Part shown: positions 48,100 through 55,456 of the stretch, piece by piece
Layout: every line of letters starts with the position of its first letter
How positions within the stretch are numbered: the first letter of the stretch is position 1
Position numbers and translations under genes: made by a program
The notes under the pieces: model-generated
The model's database searches: none
What the model was told of the DNA's origin: nothing
The model's input: the letters and a program-made list of their open reading frames with translations, nothing else
NCBI GenBank assembly: GCA_051453625.1
Contig: JBOZIK010000001.1
Span: 94,655,953 to 94,711,408, forward strand
Length of the DNA: 55,456 nucleotides
Origin: Welwitschia mirabilis
Lineage: Eukaryota > Gnetophyta > Gnetopsida > Welwitschiales
Reading direction: 5' to 3'

Positions 48100-49900
48100 A
48101 TGCCAGTATCAACAAGAGGCAACAAGGCCTCCATTTTTGAGGAGATGTACAAACTCCTCATTCAATAAGAAACTTCTACACTCACTGCGGATGACCTTCT
48201 CACCATCATGGATTACAAAGCTTATTAGGACCCATACGTTATCCATTCTAGTGAACAAATTTGTGTTATGGCATCTAAAAGGTTAGATTAACTAGTCAAG
48301 AAAGGAGTCAAGATTTTCAAAATGAACTCCTTCATGAAAAAAGCAATAATGAAGAGTTCATAAATGAATGGGGTCAAAACCCAGAAGTTCAACAACAACC
48401 ATGAGCACAAGACCCAAAGAAACAGGCTGACAATGATGATAGCTTATTCAAGTACTCCACACATGAAGAAGAATTACCTAGAAATAGGTATGCTAAAAAC
48501 AAAACTCTCGATCTACCTAATTTGACAACCACTTGGAAAGCCATTAATGACCTAAAATGAGGTCTTCAAAATAAGAAAAACTATTTAGATTCCAAATTTG
48601 ATGATACTCCAGTTCACCCCTATGTTCCTTATAAAATTATATCACCTAGTGAAATGCTTGACTTTGAGAAATTCACAGGTGTAGAAGACCTTGTCATGCA
48701 TGTAAGAAACTAGAAACATGCATGTCATATGTATAACATCGAAGGAAACACAACCTATCATCTATTTTGTGATCTTTGAAATAACAAGCCGTCAAATGAT
48801 ACCATAGAATACTAACTCATTCGATTACAAGTCTAAAACAATTATTGAAAATGTTTGTTTAAAATTACTCCATCGATATCATAAAACGAATGACATTAGA
48901 CACCTTGAATACAATGAAACAACAATTCAATGAAATAGTATAAGCTTATGCATGATGATGGAGGGTCATTGCCTTACAACTGGAGATCTCCATCGTAGAG
49001 TCTGAAATGGCATATCTTTTTGCCAAGTCTTGCATTTCATACATTTCATAACATCTCAGAATGTAATCATTTAAAACCTTTAAACAAGCTGTCATCCTAG
49101 TAAAAAGGATCGAAGTTGTGGAAGAATAAAAAGGAGCCATAAAATATGGTAATACGTCCCAAAGGGAACTGTTCAAAAGGGACAATAATAACACTAGATG
49201 TACTAACCCAAAGAATGTCGCTATCATGAATCAACCAATTCGACAAGTTTACCCATCCCAACCGATGGACAACCTAATGATGGTGTTAATGGCAACTTAA
49301 GCCTCTTTTCCTCCACAAGCTTTTGCTCCTCAACCAACTTACCATCAATCATTTTATCCTCCATTGCGACAAGTGCAACCACCACTGCCACCGCAACCTC
49401 TATATACACCACCACAACCTCAACAACAGGGATACACACCTTAAAATCAAGGCCAAAATAGGCCTCAAAATCAAACTGCGATTTCTAAATCCAAAAGGAG
49501 TTTCATGAAATTAAATATCCCAATGCAACAAATCCTCTCAACATTACTAGAAAAGGGGACAATCCAATTGCCTCCAATTAGACAAAGAGACTCAAATACA
49601 CCTAAATTAAGAGGGTGTGATAAGTCAAAGTATTATGTGTACCATTGAATCTGAGGACATCATACTGATAATTGTTTCAATCTAAAACACATTATTCAAG
49701 ACATCATTGAAAATAAGAAAGAAAAAATTCGACACTATCTTAGTGGCTGCAAATGAACAGTTTGAGATTTATAAGAACCCCTTTCCTGCTTAACCTTCTA
49801 CATTGCAACCACCATAGAATGTAGCATTTTAAAATGATGATAGTCCCTATGCAGTTCTAGTAATCCAAGATTAACATGAAAAATTATTAGAACAAGTCAT
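48100..49900 (+). pseudogene. Tat-lineage Gypsy gag remnant
   Basis: ATG at 48100 opens MPVSTRGNKASIFEEMYKLL, then stops accumulate. A capsid-like segment is seen near 48640-48780 (MLDFEKFTGVEDLVMHV, CHMYNIEGNTTYHLFCDL). A Pro/Gln-rich linker lies at about 49360-49440. A zinc-knuckle-like segment near 49640-49730 reads YVYH, two stops, then GHHTDNCFNLKHIIQDII, the form found in Tat gag where LK..IQDLI follows the knuckle. Numerous stops show it is dead. Confidence 0.75.
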
Positions 49901-50159
49901 TTTGTAGAACAAGAAAAAATTAAAAGCAATTATTTGAGCAGAATATTTTCTAACTCGTCCTATCCCTCGATCACATACACTAACACAGGCGCTTGCCTCT
50001 AAAGTAGAGAATTCATATCATTATTTGACCTTGCTTATTGAGAACTCTGAGCCCCATAGACTTGCATTTGAAAGGATATGCGAGGAGGGTTTGATCTTGA
50101 AATCATTTCCTAATTAAAATCAATCACATAAGGAAAGAGATACCTCAACGCAGGTACAT

Positions 50160-50640
50160 ATGCAAAAGAGTGATAAAAATGAAGAGACAATTCAGTTCTC
50201 ACATCACGAGATTTTTATAACCCCTAAGAAGATGATAATCACTGAACCACCTTATATATCTATAAACATCACACCTACCAAAGTAAGTAGAGCTTTTATT
50301 AATTGTGGAGCCAAATTAAATGTGATAGGTTCATCATGCCTTGAGAAGCTCAAAATGGGTCATCTCTTAAATGCAAAGAAAAGCATGACGATCAGAGGGT
50401 TCAATGACTGTGAGGACAAGTAAAAAAAAAAAATTACTTTACTTGTCAAAGTGGCTTAAAAGGTCATTTAAACTGAATTTCACATAATAGATAATGCAGT
50501 AGCATTTAATTTATTATTGGGATTCCTTGAATAATGGACATGGAGCAATCATATATTTACCTCACCAAAAACTAAAATTTCTGGGATATAAAATTTCAAT
50601 GCCATTAGAATAGAATCATACTATGGCAAATGTAAAAGAA
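50160..50640 (+). pseudogene. Tat-lineage aspartic protease remnant
   Basis: An 87-codon open stretch (50160-50423) contains PPYISINIT and AFINCGAKLNVIGSSCLEKL. The family's catalytic Asp-(Ser/Asn)-Gly appears as Asn-Cys-Gly (codon 50301-50303), so the active site is lost by a G-to-A change. The domain continues after a stop with TEFHIIDNAVAFNLLLGF near 50470-50530 and, in another frame, HGAIIYLPHQKLKF near 50540-50580. Confidence 0.8.
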
Positions 50641-51378
50641 CCATCGACATTTTCTTTTCCATCACTACCTCCTGTACTTGAAAAGATGACTATTTCTTTC
50701 TTTCATTTTAAACATGATCCAATGAACCCTCATAAGATGAACGTCTCACCCATTTTTGACAGTTAAATCTTAGACATAGGATGGATTCCATTCCTCTCTG
50801 ATGATTTTCCAATTAGCTTATGATTTAAAATTTTCAACCAATAAGAAAAAGAGAACATGAAAAAAACCTTATTTAAAACAAAAAACAAAAAAAAAACTCA
50901 AAACAACAAAAAAAAAAATGTAAACACAAAAACGAAAACATGTACATATGTGTATATTCAAAAAAATATACCAAAAAAAAAGAACAAAAACAAAGAAAAA
51001 AATAAAGACAAGACAAAAAATAGACAAAAATATTAAAAAAAAGAAAAAGATGCTAGTCCATTCATCGAGTTAAAACACAAAGAACAAATTCCTTGACAGT
51101 CAAATTTCCTCACATAAAATGAGTTCACACATTTGAGCAAGGTTTCAATGGCTAAGCAAAAGCCTTTACCTATCACACCACACATAAACATTTGCAAAGC
51201 ATAATATTTTAAAACTTTCTTTTTAATAAGAAAAATAAAAGAGCAAAGTCTCTTCTAAAATATTTTATGTTTCTATTTTCCAAATCTTTTAATTAAACTA
51301 GTTTTACATGTTCTTTAGTGTCTACTTTTAGTTTGTCCCTTGTTGTTGTTGTTTTTATGTCAATTTCTTGGCTTGTAG
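50641..51378 (+). other. A-rich spacer between protease and RT with a strong 3' splice-site-like end
   Basis: About 740 bp without pol domains, including an A-rich tract at about 50860-51045. It ends in a pyrimidine-rich stretch (51330-51378) closing with CTTGGCTTGTAG|GACATC, a textbook plant acceptor. Ogre elements of the Tat lineage carry an intron at this place in pol. No convincing donor was identified, so the intron is a hypothesis. Confidence 0.45.
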
Positions 51379-51849
51379 GACATCACAATGAGGAGTTAAT
51401 TGAACACACCCCTGCATTTCACCCTTGATGGTCAATCTATTGAAAGGTATGTTAATCTCAACCTTGTATATTTTAAGTATGATGATTTCTTAGGAAAACC
51501 TTGTATCTTCTCAAATCTAGAACAAATGAGTAACAATTGTGAGGCATATGAAATAATGAAATCACAAAATGTAAAATCATCTTTAGTAAAACAACAGAAT
51601 ATCGCAATATATGACTTCCTTGTAGATTCTATTAGTTGAGAAAAACCTTTTTAAGGTTAATGAATAACTGCTATAACAAACCAAATCTAAGCTCAAAAAT
51701 GTGCTATGTTCCAATAGGGACATCTTTGCTTAGCATTATAAAGATATGATAGGAATCGACAAATCAATAGTTATAAATAACATCATTCTAAAGCCAAACT
51801 TGATCCCGGTGAGATAAAAGATTAGAAAGCTAAACCCTCACCTTGCATT
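51379..51849 (+). pseudogene. Pre-RT reading frame of the Tat element, unrecognised
   Basis: Just after the acceptor-like site, a frame at 51400-51639 encodes a 79-residue segment starting MNTPLHFTLDGQSIERYVNL. It has no recognised domain and probably belongs to the linker ahead of RT. Confidence 0.45.
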
Positions 51850-52420
51850 AGTAGTGAAAGAAGATCTAAAGCATCTTTTGACTGCCCATTTTATCTGATC
51901 ATTCGATTACTCAGATTGGCTATCAAATATGGTGGTCATTCCAAAGAAGAATGGCTAGATTAGGATTTGTATCAACTATCATGATTTAAACAAGATTACT
52001 TTAAAGGATGACTATCCTTTGCCAAACATTGACATCCTTATGGACAACACTGTTGGTTATGACCTCTTATCATTTATAGATGATTACTCGGGCTATAATT
52101 AGATCTTTCTTAATCCTGTAGACTAGCACAAAATAACTTTTATATCACCATAGGGTCTCTTCTGTTATGTCATGATGTCCTTTGGATTGAAGAATACTAG
52201 TTCAACCTACTAGCGTGCAATGATACATATCTTTCACAACATGATCCACTGCAACGTGGAACAATACATTGATGATGTTGTGGTTAAGTCAAAGATAATT
52301 TTCGATCATCCTAATGACATAAATCAACTGTTCACACAAGCAAGATGATATAATTTACGCCTAAACTTGAAGAAATGTGTATTTGATATGCTATTAGGAA
52401 AACTCTTAGTATTTATGGTA
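51850..52420 (+). pseudogene. Tat-lineage reverse transcriptase remnant
   Basis: RT motifs in order: VVIPKKNG, ICINYHDLNK, KDDYPLPNIDILMDNTVG, FIDDYSGYN, KITFISP, GLFCYVMMSFGLKNTSSTY, and the active site YIDD (52265-52276), which is intact. Premature stops at 51956, 52100, 52124 and 52211 sit where relatives have Gln, and one at 52151 where they have Trp. Apart from these stops the frame is close to continuous. Confidence 0.92.
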
Positions 52421-52539
52421 TTGAAACAAGGTATAGAATTGATCCTGATAACATTAAGGCAATTACAAATATGCCACCACCATGCAACTTGAAACAATTG
52501 CATAGTCTTTAAGGTAGACTATAAGTGATATGTCAATTT

Positions 52540-53010
52540 CTTTTAACTTTGGCAGATTGATGTGAACCATTTATGCATTTACTTAAGAAATACATCCAAT
52601 TCAAGTGGGATGAAAATTATCAAAAGACTTTTGATAGAATTAAGAAATATTGGACATCCACCCCTGTTCTAAGTCCACCTAAGCCTGTTCAATCATTCTA
52701 CCTTTACTTGGCATATACATAATCATCAATACGTGTAATGATCTTTCAACGTAATGAATTACATTGAGGTTACCCAATTTATTACATTAGTATGACACTA
52801 CATCAATATGAGAGAAATTATACTAAAGAAAAAAAGGCATGTTTGAGTCTAGTTTTTGCTTTACAAAAGTTTTGTAATTATATGATGACAAATGAAATAA
52901 TTGTGATTAATAATTAGAATTTTCTCAAACATCTACTTAAATACTTTACTGGTAGCACATGTTTAACAAAGTGGGCATTAATTCTCACTGAATTCGACCT
53001 AGAATTCCAA
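52540..53010 (+). pseudogene. RT-linked RNase H remnant
   Basis: Follows RT at normal spacing, with FMHLLKKYIQFKWDENYQKTF (about 52575-52636), PVLSPPKPVQSFYLYLAYT, YYISMTLHQYERNYTKEKKA, LVFALQKFCNYM and WALILTEFDLEFQ. The catalytic Asp region around YLAYT is degraded. A few stops. Confidence 0.85.
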
Positions 53011-53049
53011 TCTCAAAAATTAGTCAAGGGAAAGTGTATAACTGAACAA

Positions 53050-53390
53050 ATGGCAGATCTACCAATAAAAGCTAAAGATAAAGCCCTCTCTAATGAAGAA
53101 ATTCATATTATTGAAATGAAAAAGTATTATGATGCATTGATGTTTTTCGATGGCTCATTCAACCGAAATGGTGGATTTGCAGGAGTATTCTTCTTACTCA
53201 ATAACAAAACAAGCTTGCCATTCTCTTTTAAATTAAAATTTCATTGTACAAATAACATTGCTAAATATGAGGCTTTGATAAGAGAAATCACACTGGCTAT
53301 TCAAGTAGGTTTTAAGAAATTACACATTATTGGTAACTCATAATTATTTGTCAACTAAATATTAGGCAAGTACAAAGCTAGATCAAGAAT
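53050..53390 (+). pseudogene. Second (archaeal-type) RNase H remnant, diagnostic of the Tat lineage
   Basis: The open stretch 53050-53343 contains MFFDGSFNRNGGFAGVFFL, HCTNNIAKYEALIREITLA and LHIIGNS. Two acidic catalytic positions survive (FDGS, KYEA), but the third has changed from Asp to Asn in GNS (codon 53335-53337). A second RNase H between the first one and integrase is a known property of Tat/Ogre elements and separates this copy from Athila. Confidence 0.88.
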
Positions 53391-53639
53391 TCTAGGTGCA
53401 TATCTTGGAAGAGTAAGAAAGCTTCTTGCATTATTTAAGGCATGTAAACTTCTAACTGTTCCTAGAAATGAAAATCAATTCATAGATTATCTTGTAAACT
53501 TTACTCGAATGTGTTTTAGAGATTCATCCCTTGAAGAGTATGTCACATGCATGAACATCAGTTAAAATTTCCTTAATGAACATCAAATGAATTATTATCT
53601 ATAGATATCACGAGATGAGGTAAGTCCATCGATAAAAGA

Positions 53640-54875
53640 TCCTAAAGTGAATGACGAGTGGTATGATACTTTGCTAGATTACTTCACTAATCAGATGCTA
53701 CTTGAAAATCTTTCTTTATTACAAAAGCGAAACTTTAGGAATCAAGCAACATGTTTTGCCCTAATCCAAGGACAATTATATAAGAAGTCAAATGAAGGTA
53801 TCCTATTAAGATGTCTAAAATTAAGGAAAGATGCTTATGTCCTAAAAAAAACCCGTGCTGGACTACGTGAGCCCCTCCAAGGAGTAAGATCATTATTTGG
53901 TCATGTGTTATGATTTGGTTATAATGAACGATGACTTTTTCAATATAGTCAAAACATGTCACACTTGTTAGATATTTTTACCAAGAATACATCAACTGCC
54001 TACTAAGATTTTTTCTTCTGATTTAATTTGGATTTTTAAAAAATGGGGTATGGATTTAATCAAATCTATTACACATACCTCATCTGGATAACCTGCATTC
54101 ATCCTTACTACAAAAGAATACTTTTTTAAATGGATCTAAGCAGTCCCATTATGGTAAACAACATTAAAGAGAATTTAAAATTTCATTCTTGATCATATCA
54201 TTGCTAGGTTTGGCATACCTTATGTCATTATCACTAATAATGGTGCACAGTTTAGATCATTAGAATTAAAGAATTTCTTAAGCAAATTCGAGATAAAACA
54301 TTCCTTTTTGACACCATATTATCCTTAGGCAAATGGACAAGCTGAAGCTACAAATAAATTGATCATAAATTATCTCAAGAAGTTCTTACAAAGAAATACA
54401 AAATCATGGCATAAGAAATTACCTTTAGCATTATGGGCTTACCGCCTTCTAATAAAAACTGCTATAAGGACAACACTTTTTTAGCTAGTTTATGGTATTG
54501 AAGGAGTCTTGCCCACTCAAATTTATATTTCCATATTAAAAATGCTAGTCAAGGATCTAAAGTTATCTAATACAGAAAAGCAAATGTGACTTGCACAACT
54601 CAAAACTTTAAATAAAAAGCAAGTAAAAGCCTTGCAACAAACCTAGCTCTATCAAAATTGAATCAGAGATGCATACAATAAGCATGTCAACCCAAGATCT
54701 TATGATATAGGCAACCTAGTGTTGAAATTAAACTTAACTAAAAAAGTTTCAAAGTTTTCACTAAATTGGTTAGAACCATTTATTATCTCACAAAAATTTA
54801 ATAATGAAACATACAAACTAAAGAGTTTAAATGGTGTTAAAGAAAGTGAATCGATAAATTCCCTATATCTTTAAC
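53640..54875 (+). pseudogene. Tat-lineage integrase remnant
   Basis: LLDYFTNQMLL and QLYKKSNEGILLRCL precede a zinc-binding region (KTCHTC near 53950). The core has WGMDLIKSI (first Asp kept), IITNNGAQFRS (second catalytic Asp now Asn, codon 54236-54238) and ANGQAEATNK (Glu kept). The C-terminal part contains WHKKLPLALWAYR, LVYGIEGVLP, AYNKHVNPRSYDIGNLVLK and LNWLEPFII. Stops at 54326, 54482 and 54644 stand at Gln positions; TGA at 54587 and 54659 likely were Arg CGA. Confidence 0.9.
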
Positions 54876-55074
54876 CTTTTTCTCAGTAAAATAAATTCAA
54901 AACACATGTAATTTTTGTTTCATGTTGCAATTTGGTTATTTCTATATTTTCATTAGTAAGTTTACATAATTTATCATTGCATATATATACATTGGTTCTT
55001 GTGCAGAATAACATAGGACTTTTATTGCATCGCATAAAGTCCACATTTTGGTTTCTGTATTTAAATTCTAGACT

Positions 55075-55299
55075 ATGGCTGATGATCATTTTCCACCCTT
55101 TCCTCCTTTCTATCGAAGGGCATATGCTACTTTTCTTTGAGCATAATGCTAATGAGGTAAAGCGCCAAACTTTGCAGTAATTAACATTCCATTCCACGAG
55201 GCTCCACCCATGGAAGATGATGATAATGAGATATATTACATCGATTCACGCTATGAACCACCCGATCCTTCCTTAACTATGATTAACACCCTTGCATGA
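55075..55299 (+). pseudogene. Small extra reading frame downstream of integrase
   Basis: About 200 bp after the end of integrase, ATG at 55075 opens MADDHFPPFPPFYRRAYAT. After one frame change it continues FFEHNANEVKRQ and, after another, NFAVINIPFHEAPP then an acidic MEDDDNEIYYIDSRYEPPD, ending at TGA 55297-55299. The composition (Pro, aromatic, acidic) looks like protein rather than chance AT-rich sequence, and the two shifts match the decay of the rest of the element. No domain is recognised. It resembles in position the extra 3' ORFs of some plant Gypsy elements. Confidence 0.45.
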
Positions 55300-55456
55300 G
55301 CCTTCTTATTCTACTTACTCATATATCACCATTATCGTCCCACTAGGTAGTAGTGAATACATGTTTCCCCTGCCATAATCTCATCACATCCTTCATCCAT
55401 TCCTATTACCTTATTTACTCCATTTTATTTATACCCACCATGTTACCATTTCACCA
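55300..55456. other. Right edge of window, no feature seen
   Basis: Continuation of the Tat element's 3' region; its polypurine tract and 3' LTR must lie beyond the edge. Confidence 0.5.

Noticed and set aside
50285-50290. GTAAGT inside the protease as the donor for the proposed pol intron
   Set aside because: It would remove the protease core. A donor should lie after the domain, and none there is convincing.

Overview
The window looks like nuclear DNA of a large-genome land plant. A gymnosperm is my best guess, but this is an inference: the transposons are old and riddled with stops, they have lost most of their CpG, and gene space is sparse. About 80% is AT-rich repeat debris. One convincing protein-coding gene is present, an HD-Zip class I transcription factor with three coding exons (39708-41022, + strand). 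Four runs of N interrupt the assembly (8663-9031, 16488-16497, 17311-18146, 34245-34254).

Layout. 1-1788: 3' end of a Gypsy-type LTR element (polypurine tract plus LTR of about 1.1 kb). 2400-3190: Athila-like integrase fragment, cut at its end by a CACTA-type terminus. 5840-7700: broken Ty1/copia gag-protease-integrase. 10550-10880: miniature CACTA-like element. 13200-14395: second LTR related to the first. 14400-20800: AT-rich, with two gaps and a decayed tRNA-Asp copy at 19131-19204. 20875-22301: short LTR element with two about 620-bp LTRs, a primer binding site and only 184 bp of interior. 23170-25230: minus-strand copia remnant. 25240-35770: AT-rich debris with several small tandem repeats. 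35775-36840: pseudogene of a plant AGC VIII protein kinase. 37900-43900: GC- and CpG-rich island holding the HD-Zip gene, G-box/ABRE-like sites and upstream ORFs. 44030-46430: AT-rich spacer. 46434-55456: a nearly full-length but dead Ty3/Gypsy element of the Tat lineage (candidate 5' LTR, primer site, gag, protease, possible intron, RT, RNase H, second RNase H, integrase and a small extra 3' reading frame), running off the right edge.

The active part appears to be the HD-Zip gene with its flanking unmethylated-looking DNA. The rest is a record of transposon insertion and decay. In the Tat element, many premature stops sit where the family has Gln (CAG to TAG) or Arg (CGA to TGA), and catalytic Asp codons have become Asn. 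This is the pattern expected from long-term cytosine methylation in CG and CHG contexts. I found no bacterial-type operon, CRISPR array or clearly new gene system. The items most worth a second look are the Tat element's 3' reading frame and possible pol intron, the miniature LTR element, the repeated CpG palindrome in the first LTR, and the upstream ORF in front of the HD-Zip gene.
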